Source: Owenia fusiformis
Lineage: Eukaryota > Annelida > Polychaeta > Sabellida > Oweniidae
Assembly: GCA_903813345.2 (NCBI GenBank)
Contig: CAIIXF020000011.1
Location: 22,117,754-22,181,753, forward strand
Reading direction: 5' to 3'
Length of the DNA stretch: 64,000 bases
This document shows, piece after piece, positions 12,120 through 23,698 of the stretch; position 1 is the stretch's first letter; each line of letters starts with the position of its first letter. Below the pieces are notes generated by a model. That model saw nothing but the letters and a program-made list of their open reading frames with translations. It ran no database searches and was not told where the DNA came from. The position numbers and the translations under genes were made by a program.

Positions 12120-15100
12120 TAGCAAATTCATGATAGAAAAAATATGTATTGATGACAGAGTCGAGCTGTACAAAACATCTGAGGGCATTAGCGACTTCTT
12201 CAATGAGACTGTAAGGCCCTGAGTTGACAATTAAGCTGACCTTACCAATTGGGATACAGCAATAAAAGACATAACTGAAGTTCACCCAAATGTAAAAATA
12301 TATATCTTGAAATCCTCAATGGCCCTATGGGGACATAACCACTCTCTATATGATTTTCATCATGAAACTTTCATATCTTAAAAACCAAAATGCCTTGAGT
12401 GTTCAAAAGGAGAGCATCATGCAATGAAAACGTAAAGGTCACTGATGTATTAATCATCATGAAAAACACATCAAAGTTCACCACACTATGTTAAGCCTGA
12501 CATATTTTCATTTCCTAAAAACATCCTAATGTATGATACAGGAAGCTTGTGTGTTCCTCTTTAAGACCCTGAATGTAATCTTATCTGGGATAAGTCAATG
12601 AGTAATGGCCAGAGAGCAACACAAATGCTGAAATTACAAATGAAGACATAATAGGCTGATGTGATCTACAAACAATGGAGTAATGATTATGATTCTGCCT
12701 GCTTCCTGCCATGGGGGAGTAAGTCACCGCCGGCGGGGGGAAGGGGGTATAAATGAACACTTATGAGGTTCCTTTGGTCATTATTTCTAACTTTACCTAT
12801 CTTTTACTTATGCAACAAATGATTACATTCATAATCCCAAAAATTGCTGATGTGCCAAAATGAATTTTTCTTCATTAAGTTACATATCAGCCAAAATATC
12901 ATGTCATAGAACTTGCCAAGTAAAACAGATAAAATACAGAATCCAAGTAATGAGATTAGAATAACAAGATCCATGTTAAATAAAACAACAAACATACTGC
13001 ATAATAGTACCTAACTATAGCTAAGACACTCTTGTATATATAGCCCCTAGTTTTATACTTATTTTTCATTTAGTCTTGCTACTTTAACAACAGGTTGGGC
13101 AGGGTCTTGAAGTTAGAGTATTTTTCATCCTGCATAATCTAAAAATTTTAAAATGACTCCTACCTTAATAGTACCTCTAGTGCAATATGCATGTAAAACT
13201 GATGCAAATAATAAAGTGTTTGTCAGGTAAATAACATGGCATTGGAGTTAAATATCTAAATTCCTATAAAAAAGGTCTTTCTATGTTCTGAGTATGTATT
13301 TATTTGCTAAGGTATTAAAATGTGAGTATTGAGGATAAAAAATACACATCCTGTGATTTTACTACAGCCTTAGATAGCATATATTTACAAATGTCAGGTT
13401 AGGTTTTTAACTGTCGAAAGATAAATGAGAAATGTTGAAATTGTATTATAATGTCTATGTTACCATTTAACAGTACAATAGACGTGTACGAAGGACATAT
13501 GTTAGATCACAATGACTCACAACCATTTCATCAGCATGGTAAAAAGATTAATTCTATCGTGTAGAACTGAATGAAGATGTTTTTTCGAAAAAACTTAGAT
13601 AAAACTTTTTACGATATACGATACATACCCTTCAAAGCTGTCTTTTCTTAATCTTTGGTTCTATTTCCGTAATCCTGTATGACAGCATAGTAAACGGAAT
13701 TGTCAACGTAACCTTCCCAAATTAAGTAAACAGATCCAATGAGTCAAATCATTGGCACTCAAGTCAATAGAGATATCAGATTTTTTTCACTAAAATTTGA
13801 AAATGCTACAAATATCAGTGGCTCTAAAAACAGTATTACATTGACAGAGTCTCTAGTCCCTCGCCTCTTTTAGCCGCCCCCCTCCCTCCCAAACCCTTCA
13901 ATTTCACAGCGTGAATCAGTTGAACATCAAGTGCCCACTCCCTCTTCCCTCTCCCCCTTAATTCCCCCTCCAAACCCTCCAATTTCTTCCCCTGTTTAGT
14001 CGTGAGATAGAGTGAACATAATGCAAGAGCAACTGAACCAAACACCTAAGAGAGGCTGATGTACACTGTACATCACACAAAAATAGAATTCACATTATAA
14101 CATACCTGTTTGTACTAAATGACTTTTCACTTCAGCTTAGTCGTCAATGTAAAGCAGTTACCTACATGTATATGACCTATAATTTAATTCAAACTTAACA
14201 GAAAAATATTAAAGGTATGTACTACACATGCCTATCCTAGGAACTTGGTTTTTAATGCAATGAAATTAAATCAATTTAATTTCACAATGGTTTATATCGC
14301 CCTCGTTAAACAAATATTAATGTATTGAATTTTCCACCTTGGGAGAAGATTAATTAAATTCAACATAATGTGTTTAAGAAAACAATTGGTCTTATAGTGA
14401 ATTAATATGTTCTTTTTATGAACACATCTTTTTACAATAACTTAATCACCCAATATTTGACCCTCCACTATTCTTTTTCACTTTAGACTAACCTTGATTG
14501 ACATTGCCCTAAGAATGAATGTTTAATTGTGCATTTGCACAACCATGATGTGAAGAACAACCAATGTAGGTGAAACATGACATTAATGACATCCAGCTAC
14601 CCGAACAATACTTTAAAGATAAGCCGATTCAGGTTAAATACTATACAAGTATAGCCTAGCCTAATATACAGAGTCCAAGCACAACACAATCAGATAACAC
14701 AATCACACGGCACAACCAGGGAGCACAATCAGTTACTACTGAGTCTAAACAGCTCACCCCTCCCTCTTCTGCGACTATGATCCTATGTAAGCAGCTACTT
14801 ACCTATACGAGTAACCTGCTATTATCCTACACCAGCGGGCCAGAAACAAACGCCTTGTTCTCTCTGGGAATGAAGCAACAGAGCTGCTAAGGTGGCCCAA
14901 AAGTTTTATTTGGAATGTGTGTAGGCATCATTTGGACATAATTTAAGTATCGTGTGCAAAATCTACCAAAATCCATAAGTCCTCTATAAGAATAGGTTTT
15001 CAGTGCAGTGTGCAAAAGTAAAATCGTCTGCAACTGGTAGCATCCTCCTGAATCTTTTCATTTGAGGATAAGATCACCCAAAAGAACCACTTCCTAATCC

Positions 15101-16225
15101 ACATGTACAAGATTTTGGAAACAATTTTTGAAATTTCAGTTGATATACTGAAACGAATACTTCAATGAATGAAAGTGAACTTAAAATATGTATTTCTAAA
15201 TTGCTTAAAGGTATACATGTATACACATGATATCCCGTATAAAAACACCATCCAAAATTTAGATTTGGTCAACTTTTCGTTTTATTTTTTCTAGTTTATA
15301 TCTAATAGATCATATTTTTGGGTTTACTATAGGGATCAAGGCTTCAAATATGAACAGCTCTTTTCTATAGAAACAGCTGATATGATGTGTTTAAGTACTG
15401 AGCATCCCAGTTAATATTATCAATGTGTTTCCATGGTTACTATAACACAATCTAGGTTGAGAACAGAGTAGAATTAGGATAAAAGATAGGAAATCGTGTA
15501 GAAAACTACAAATATCTAAAAATAAATCAACACAGTTTTAAGTCTTTCATATTTTTTTCTTTAACCATCAGATATTTTTTGGAAGAGTTAGGATTACTTA
15601 CCAGCAAGAAGCAACTTACCACTCTAACACTTATCAACCCTCGCAAAATAAATCAACACAAAACTAAAAATTCCATAATTCTTTCATCAAACTTCACACC
15701 ATGCCTGATTTTCTCGCATTTATTCATAATTATGAATAAAATAAAGATATCTGTATATTCATTGGTTAGCAATTTCTTTGGTTTCCTTGGGAATTACATA
15801 AATAAGTCAATGAACATGTTCATATTTACAGGAAGGGAATTCTCACTTATCTATTTCAAGCTTTTGACCTAAACCAATCTGGGAAAAGTAAACAAATACA
15901 TGAGCAGAGATGTTCTTGTGTTTATTAAGACTTATCCAGATGTAACATTTCATTATACCAAATTAGATGAGTGTCAATTAATAGTTTTGTTACGCAAGAG
16001 TTGTTATACTTTATTTACAAGTTATTTACAAGTTATCTACAAGTTACCTTCAGTCTGACAAAACCAACTGTTAGGTTCATCTATATATAAAAATAACATC
16101 AGGTTAGTTGAAAAGTTGAAAAGGGCTATTAATCAAATATAATTCAATGAGTTTTAATCTTTGACTATCGAGATCAGTTTTCCAAACTTCTGTACGAAGT
16201 GTCTTAATATCAAAATGTTGAGTTC
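12120..16225. other. Long spacer with no convincing gene
   Basis: Holds a G-rich minus-strand tract (reported separately), a semi-duplicated CT-rich block at 13850-13990, and a few splice-like borders (12120-12290, 13630-13670, 14803-14863) that do not combine into a credible gene. The GTTTTTTCGAAAAAAC palindrome at about 13580 is short. ACAAGTTATTTACAAGTTAT repeats about three times at 16010-16045. Confidence 0.4.
13877..13896 (-). other. Predicted G-quadruplex tract
   Basis: On the minus strand this reads GGGTTTGGGAGGGAGGGGGG: four G runs of three or more with loops of 1-3 bases, the standard G4 pattern. Formation is inferred from the pattern only. Confidence 0.55.
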
Positions 16226-16378
16226 TACTGTAAATGTTAAAAACATGAATATACAGTTGTTTACTACAGTAAATGTTAAAAATGAATGTACAGTTGTTTC
16301 CTACTGTGAATGTTAAAAATGAATGTACAGTTGTTTACTATTGTAAATATTAAAAATGAATGTACAGTTGTTTACTAT
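16226..16378. repeat. Minisatellite, four ~38-bp units
   Basis: Four copies of a unit with the core GTAAATGTTAAAAATGAATG followed by TACAGTTGTTTACTA, with few differences, so the expansion is fairly recent. Confidence 0.8.
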
Positions 16379-18509
16379 TATGATCTAGAATCATAATTTA
16401 TCAACAACAAAAAATAATTCCTTGCCAATGAATAATGTTCTAATCTAATCTTGCATATAAGGAAATGCATACTCATCATAGAAATACAATCCAGAAAAGG
16501 TTTAACGTGACCTCTCATTTTAATACCTCAAAACCGCAAGAATTGTCTTATAAAATGTACCAAGCTGTGATAACCCTGATATAGTGCTCATTAGAATCAT
16601 AGCCAGGAAGAGAAGCAATATTTCTTGAGAAAAGATCTATTTTATGCTATATTACATAAGAATCTACCCTTTGGACTAGTGGCTAGTAAGAATAACAACT
16701 CTCTGATAAATATACAGTTTCGAGCTGATAAGATCTATTGACCCAAACGTAGCTGTCATGGCCTTTCAATGTGGATTTTGATTGGCCTTTTATGATAAGT
16801 TAAGACTACTTTGAGGGATTATCTAAAGTTCAAAGAGAGTACATGAAGCTCTCTTTTAAAAATATGATATTATATTTTAAGATAGAGGGGGAAAGGAGAG
16901 TGACTGACACCTTTTGTTATAGACAGGTCAGTTGCCTCAATCTAGAAAGCTAGTGGTAGCCCTTAGGCCTCCTCATCTCAATTTATGTTATTTTGCCACT
17001 TCTGTTTGATTTGAAGAGTGGGAGAGAAAATGCACATGTAAGATAACATGGGATTTGAGAAATTGCAATATATAAAATCCAGTGTGTCAGGTTATGCTAT
17101 AGAAAACCTCATGCTATGATATAGAACAAAATCATATTTCCAGTGTTGATTCAGAACTGACAACCTACATACTCCTCAGACTGCAAAAATGCAACTATTC
17201 TAAAAATTCATTCTTCTATTAGCTGACCTGAGAAACCTTACAGACAAGTTGCACATGCCTAACACAAGGTATTAACATGCAAAATGTCACCACCTACCAT
17301 TTGCTACCAAACAGAATACATAAAAAAAGTTGAAGAGTAGAACAGCATGTCACCGCATTATGGTGATGACATAAAAATGATAAGACAAGATCTTAATGCC
17401 AGATTTTCAAGATTGGCAAGATTCCTTACATATTATCAAAGATGAGAATAAAGTTTCTAATGTGGCATACAAAGTAAAAAAATTCCTATGAAATGTGATT
17501 AGATTATTTATATAAAAATAGGAAGCAGTTGTTGAAAGACAAAATGTGTAGAAAAATATGAAATGATAGCTTCCAAACCCTTATGAAATCAGTGAAAAAA
17601 ATCAATTTCTATCATTATTGGAATTGTGAATTCTTAAATATCAAGATAAAATCCATGGGATTCCCTTAACATTATGAAATATTGAGAGGAAAATATCAAT
17701 TTTTTACCAATATCAGAACTGTAAATTCTTCAGTCCAAAGCAGATAAAATTCAATGAAATTAATAAATCAGAGAGATCTGTATCAAAAAACATCCAAGCT
17801 CTTCAAATTTTCCGAGCAGATGGAGCAAGAAGAAATCTATATTGGTATCATACTGTTAAAAGAGCAACATCAATCCTGGAAAGCCAAAAACACAAATCCT
17901 CAAGTGGTAACGCTCCTCCTGACAGAATATGTAGTTTAAAAGATATATAACAAAAACAAAATCTGGACTCGCGGAATCTTCGGGTGAAGCAATAAAGCAA
18001 TAATCACTCAAAATAGATTCATTCAGGGGGAGTGAATCATCTAAATATACTTGCCCTCCCTGTATTGTAAAAAAATCAACCTGAATACACGCTGAAAAAT
18101 TAATGGAGATTGATACAATATAATCCTACTGATAAAAATTATCAAAAATTTCATATGTTAAATACTGAAAATATGTTTCTTAAAGTTGGAAAAATCTGCG
18201 AGGGAAGCAAATATATTAGAAGGGTCTCGATTTCCAGGTAATCACTGGAATGTTTTACACTTCGAAAAAAATAGCCGGCTCATTTTTAACGAGTTCAACA
18301 GGTAAGATACTAACATGACTGGTATCAGTAATCAGTCCACACAGGTAATATATACTATAAGGTAACAATTTCCAAGTTGAACTAAAATGGGTTAGAACAT
18401 GCAAAATTTCATTGCTTGTGGGAGATCGATGGGAAACAATGCAATAGAGATTGTCTATTAAATAAATGATGGGTAAAGCAAGTGACCCTCTATTTCAGAA
18501 AATATTTGA
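16379..18509. other. Spacer with one family D element
   Basis: A family D copy lies at about 17258-17385 (ATTAACATGCAAAATGTCACCACC ... GTCACCGCATTATGGTGATGACAT). The rest is AT-rich with no gene signature. Confidence 0.5.
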
Positions 18510-18773
18510 ACATGTAAAAAAAACAGTATATCTGAACACCTCTTTAGTCTAAACACCTCTTAATATGAACACTTTTACTCACATATTTAAAAGAAAAACA
18601 GTAAACCTGTCTAAGTGGAACACATTTGGTACCTCTAAAAATGTTCCACTTGGGAGGTGTTCATTTATCATCTGTAAGTTGGTCTTGGGACTGAACAGTG
18701 TTCTACTAACAGAGGTGTTCCACTTCTAGAGGTGTTCCATTTTACTGAGACTTCACTGTATTGAAATGTGAAC
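18510..18773. mobile_element. Family C fragment followed by a family B element
   Basis: 18510-18597 has GAACACCTCTTTAGTCTAAACACC-type family C sequence. 18598-18773 is a family B copy starting ACAGTAAACCTGTCTAAGTGG and ending GAGACTTCACTGTA. The two related elements sit head to tail. Confidence 0.7.
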
Positions 18774-20339
18774 AACTGTTCATTCAATCATTACAGGTTG
18801 TCCCAAAAGAGAAGGGAAAAAGGTTTTTACTGTTCTTATTATCTAGATGGAAACATTTAACATAAAATTTGCCCTCTCCCTCTAAGGCTACAGGTAACCT
18901 TTAAGCTCTTAGAAAATGTACCCATGATGGGTGGAAACCTAAATTTTAGACAGGTATCCAGTAAATCAATCATCACAAGGTACTTGAACAATTCAACCCC
19001 ATTCTTTCACATTTTAGTGAACAAATATAATATCAACCCTATAGTAAGCTTTCACCAGAAGAGGGGTCTTATTTTGTCACGGGTGGTGTAATTTTAATTT
19101 TTTCATAACTATGCCAATCATCACCAAAAGTATGCTCATTTTACAGAAAATATTTTCAAAAAGCAGTTTTTTTTTTCCAAAAATGCACCAGTATGAGCCT
19201 GAAGAGCCCCTCTAGCTTAGTAGGGCCATGCACAGTACAGAAGCAGAATCTTCAATCTGGTACTTTACCTGAGTTAGTACCACGCAAACAGCTACATTTA
19301 AGTCAATTAGCATGTATGAACATCTTGTATTCTTCAATAGTCTTCAGTTCATTTTTATTTAAACAGGGGCATGAATTACCTATAAGACACTATAACTCAC
19401 CCACCCCTTATAGCATTATAGCATAGTATTGGTTGATTGATTGATTGATTGATTAATTAATACCATTAATTCAAATATACACATGAATTGTAATCAAAAT
19501 TTTTATCTTTCTCAAGATCAGATATGGGTAGAAATTTGTACTTATAGCAAAATATTTTTCCAGCTGCTCTAAGATTGGCAACTTGGAAAACGCATTTTCA
19601 GGCTACGGGCAAAAACTTAACAAATGCCTTTTTGTTGGTTTTTATTTCCTTGGTAAAATTAAAAGTATACAGGCTGATTAATGACCATAAATCAAAGATA
19701 TACATTAATTTATGTAACATACTTTGTAATCAAATTCTCTACCTTACGCAAGGTCAGATAAAAGACATTTGGAGAAGTCGTTAATTATAATTACGTTCTG
19801 ACCTCAAACCTTTTTCCTGAGTTACCTAAGATAACTTGCTCCAAGAGAGGTATTGCTATCCCAGAAAACAATCCGTTCAATCTTATGCGCATTCTGTTGA
19901 TTGATAAGGGAGTGAAATACAGAGTTGACTGCAGTTGGAATGGGAAGACTATATTAAACTACTGTATGACAATGCGTGTATACTTTTTATTGGGAGCATC
20001 TATCAATAAACATTGGTACAGAAGTCAACAAAAAGAAAAGTATTTGCTAACTTATAAAGTATGTCTAAATTAGAACCAGCATACAAGACAGATTCCCTCC
20101 ACTGCACTCAAAATTAAGTTGACCTAAACAAGGAATTCTGGGATATCACCTCCATTTTGGTGTGTAGACATGTGTTCATCTAATTTGAATGTCAGATGAG
20201 ATGCTGGGTGTATTAATAACTAGAGGTCACTCACCCCATGATTAATACTTAATGCTATACCTTTAGATTGTCTATAAGATAGTTTTCATTTATTACTGCA
20301 TTCGGATATCAAAAGAAAAGTGTTCATTCAATATCAGGT
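18774..20339. other. Spacer, simple repeat only
   Basis: Contains a TTGA/GATT microsatellite at 19429-19460 (TTGATTGATTGATTGATTGA). Nothing gene-like was seen. Confidence 0.5.
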
Positions 20340-20797
20340 AAAGTAAAACCTATATATATGAATATATGAACACCTCTCTCATCTAAACACCTGCCAATGT
20401 GAACATTTCTTTGGCCCCATTTTCAATCTACCATAGGCCTATTGTTAAACACCTCGATTGTTAACACCTGTCAATCAAAACACTTTTAGCCATTTAAAGT
20501 TGAGTTGTATTTGAATTAGACTGGTTTAACTCCATAAAAATGAGAAATTCTTAATCTACTAGTCTTGCATCAAGCCCATGTGCATCCCTCCCTACATTAA
20601 GGTACATACCTTCTAGATATTACTGGGAAGCAAAATATACAAAGCAAGCAAATTGTCACCACCTGCCATATGTTACAGATGCCGAACACCAACAATTGAA
20701 TGCCAAACGCCAACCATCAAACACCATCCACAAAAAAAGTTGGAGAGTATAACAATACGGCACCATTTCTAGTGGTGAAGAAGTGGTGATGTTATAA
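20340..20797. mobile_element. Family C copy plus family D copy
   Basis: 20340-20480 is family C (AGTAAAACCTATATATATGAA, GAACACCTCTCTCATCTAAACACC). 20640-20797 is family D (TTGTCACCACCTGCCATATG ... AAAAAAGTTGGAGAGTATAACA ... GTGGTGATG). Family D copies share outer GTCACCAC / GTGGTGAC inverted ends and a CAAC-rich centre. Confidence 0.7.
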
Positions 20798-20889
20798 TTG
20801 CAGATATACCAGACCAGGCCTAGTGATATTATAGGTAAAGATGAGTATGATGACTTGGGTATAGTAGGGGAGGTACCTGGTTGGCAACA

Positions 20890-21110
20890 TCATCATGAAA
20901 TGATTACATATTTCAGCATTCTGCCGATTTTTTCCCAAATGGGTGCAAAATTGTCATTTTCACAATTCAGACCAAAATTGTTCAAAATATGCCTATTTTT
21001 CATGATTTTACACATTTTCAAGTGGATGCAGAGATTTTCAAGTGGATGCAAGCCTGTTTTCAAAATCTCAGGTGGCTGCTGCGTCCACTTACTCTAATGG
21101 TAGGGAGATC
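20890..21110 (+). repeat. Family E interspersed repeat
   Basis: Shares the ordered blocks TTTTCACAATTCAGACCAAAATTG, CAAAATATGCCTATTTTTCATG, CAAGTGGATGCA, TTTTCAAAATCTCAGGTGG and GGGAGATCACTG with copies at 45870-46078 (same strand) and 52046-52238 (opposite strand). A divergent copy lies at 33280-33535. About 200 bp, non-coding, class unknown. Confidence 0.7.
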
Positions 21111-21884
21111 ACTGTATTTGGAATCAAAGCTTTTACTGCCTTGTAGAGTTTAACGAACTAAACATTTATATATAACATGAAACACTTTTAATATGGCTTA
21201 TCTTCAAGTGTGTGAACATATAAATATCCAAGTGCACAGTGACATTGGAGTGTCATGACATTATAACTGATGAATGCTTCGAGAGAACATGAACATATAC
21301 TATTAGCTATACAGGTATGCCATCTTTTATTTGTAGAAGATAATATATTTGTGTATGTTATGTTACACCTTCAAATAATGCCCAAACGCAAACAAATAGT
21401 TCGTTCCCCTTCATTCTGATACTCATCACATCTTTCTGTTTTTCATATAGAAAGGAACTAATTGAAGGCCATTTTTTCTCATGATGGAGATTCTTCCCTC
21501 CTCTGAAACTGTATGTATGAAAAATCATTTCAGTGGAGAATAGTAACTATGATCATCATGGCAAACCATTGCATTTCATGACTGAGGAGAAATGAGAAGT
21601 CATGGTATATCATCTTACTTTCATCATATCTTGTAATCTCTAATATTTTTGTTCAAAATTGATTCTTTGCATGAGTTATTTTCAAATGTGGCTTTCATGT
21701 CTTAGGTTACCATCTACATACTGGTGTTCTACCATTTTGATGGAGACGTGAATTCTTAAATAAACTATTATCTAGGCATTTTTCCAATTTAAAAATGGTA
21801 TTTAGCTATTAATAACATTCTAACAGTTAAAAGAGGTATTCTACAACAAGAGGCAACATTTTAAGGGAAGGATTGTGATACCTT

Positions 21885-22030
21885 TGAAGTGGAACACCTC
21901 TAGAAGTGAAACACCTTTCTGAGTAAAACATTTTTCAGAGTCCCAAGACCAACTGACTTCATGTTAAATGTACCTCTGTAAGTGGCACACCTCCCAAGTA
22001 GAGCACTCTTTAGAGAAGTTTTACTGTATT
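21885..22030 (-). mobile_element. Family B element, reverse orientation
   Basis: Reads as the reverse complement of the other family B copies: TGGAACACCTCTAGAAGTGA, CAGAGTCCCAAGACCAACTGAC, CACACCTCCCAAGTAGAGCA, closing AGAAGTTTTACTGTA. Confidence 0.7.
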
Positions 22031-22733
22031 ATACTTTTTGAGGTGTTGAGCACTTTGGACTGAGGTGCCCTACAATTTTTATCATTTAAGATATTCTCCT
22101 AAATATTTGTAAATGGAGTGTTCTTCTATCTCTTAAGGTGTTTCCCTTTTCAGTGTATTATATTATTGTTATATTAGATTAAGTAATACAATATATGCAT
22201 CTCCCATATAATAGGTGACAATAATGCGGACCAGAAAACTGATGCATCATAGCAAGTATAACACAACAGCTGTACTAGACAGGAGTCCCATCATTTGCTG
22301 GGTAATTTGTCTCATCAGTCTATTTGATATATTATTGCAGTATTCCACAGACAGGCATCCAGGGACCTTTTTCTCTACCAGACCATGGTTTTACGATTCA
22401 TTATAGTTAATTCAATTGTATCCCAAGTCAACAACGTGGAAAATCATGAGTTAATATTGACTGTAATCGTAAATTATCCATTTCTGTCTCTATCAAATGA
22501 TTATCTCATGGGCTGATGTTTTTTTCCTTTTAAAGGGCCAATTAGGTACAGAGTGCAATGGTCACAATTCCAGAATCTATTTCACTGAAACGATTCCTTA
22601 GCATATTTTATTTATATTTCATACTTCATTCACATAAAATCAACTTTTTTCAAAAGAACATGGCTTTTATTAATCCCTGTTAATAACTCTGAGGTGTTCA
22701 TATCAAGACATGTTTAAAGATGTTCATATTAAG

Positions 22734-23250
22734 AGGTGTTCACATTTAGAGGTGTTCACATTAAGAGAGCTCCTACAGAGAGGTGTTCACATTAAGAGAG
22801 CCCCCACAGAGAGGTGTTCACATTAAGAGAGCTCCCACAGAGAGGTGTTCACATTAAGAGAGCTCCCACAGAAAGGTGTTCACATTAAGAGAGCTCCCAC
22901 AGAGAGGTGTTCACATTAAGAGAGCTCCCACAGAGAGGTGTTCACATTAAGAGAGCTCCCACAGAGAGGTGTTCACATTAAGAGAGCTCCCACAGAAAGG
23001 TGTTCACATTAAGAGAGCTCCCACAGAGAGGTGTTCACATTAAGAGAGCTCCCACAGAAAGGTATTCACATTAAGAGAGCTCCCACAGAGAGGTGTTCAC
23101 ATTAAGAGAGCTCCCACAGAAAGGTATTCACATTAAGAGAGCTCCCACAGAGAGGTGTTCACATTAAGAGAGCTCCCACAGAAAGGTGTTCACATTAAGA
23201 GAGCTCCCACAGAGAGGTGTTCACATTAAGAGAGGTGTTCATATTTAGAG
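22734..23250. repeat. 31-bp tandem array with 62-bp higher-order pattern
   Basis: About 16 units of AGGTGTTCACATTAAGAGAG plus CTCCCACAGAG (31 bp), starting near 22749 and ending at about 23233. Units are almost identical. From about 22998 onward every second unit begins AAAGGT instead of GAGGT, and two of those carry GGTATTC, so the right half repeats as a 62-bp dimer. The array is flanked by older family C sequence (22690-22740 and 23235-23290) with the same GGTGTTCACATT core. Confidence 0.92.
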
Positions 23251-23295
23251 ATGTTCCCATTGAAAGGTGTCCACAATAACTGGTGTTCACAAGCC

Positions 23296-23356
23296 TGAAA
23301 TGGGGATCAAACTGGGGCTTCTACATCATAGGTACATGCTCTACTAGTCAGCCATA
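23296..23356 (-). repeat. tRNA-like remnant (probable SINE head)
   Basis: On the minus strand TGGCTGACTAGTAGAGC (23339-23355) resembles an internal A box. AGTTTGATCCC (23303-23313) resembles a B box at tRNA-like spacing. It is not a good cloverleaf, so it is more likely a decayed tRNA-derived SINE than a tRNA gene. Confidence 0.4.
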
Positions 23357-23611
23357 AAGATTGACTATCCCCCAGCTAAAAATATCTTTTCTTTCAACAT
23401 ACAGTTTTTATTTGTCTGAAAAGAATAGATGCCCAAAAGGGATTAATTTCATGAGAAAGTGAAAATTGTCTCTGATTTCAATTAAAACGATCTCAAAAGA
23501 ATGTAGAATATTACAGGTTGTAATTATTTTACCCGAATGAGTAAAACAAATTGCAAATCTCCCTCAAAATATTTCTAAAACATGCAATGAAGAAATGAAC
23601 ATGTGACTTAC

Positions 23612-23698
23612 CGGGACAAATATTTGCACCTCAGTAAATTTTGTTGTTGAAGCCACATCTTTGATGACAGCTTTCCTTGGTTCAGGTAACTGAGCCAT
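23612..23698 (-). CDS. First coding exon of an unidentified gene
   Basis: ATG at 23696-23698 in a good context (GAAAAGATGG) opens 29 codons, MAQLPEPRKAVIKDVASTTK then FTEVQIFVP, ending exactly at a consensus donor (CCCG|GTAAGTCAC) in phase 0. An in-frame TAA lies 12 codons upstream, so this ATG fixes the start. Base use is clearly more coding-like than its AT-rich surroundings. I do not recognise the protein; there is no signal peptide and no membrane segment in this part. The gene would continue leftward, and no later exon could be assigned with confidence. It lies on the same strand as TES, either downstream of TES or nested in an unseen TES intron. Seen: start, frame, donor. Inferred: that it is expressed. 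Confidence 0.6.

Noticed and set aside
12120-12290. Open minus-strand stretch containing SLIEEVANALRCFVQLDS
   Set aside because: Looks coding, but no good acceptor-donor pair; the only strong donor comes from the family B terminus next to it. Left uncalled.
14803-14863. 61-bp minus-strand segment with good acceptor (CATTCCCAG) and donor (GTAAGTAGC)
   Set aside because: Only one of three frames is open, and nothing links it to another exon.
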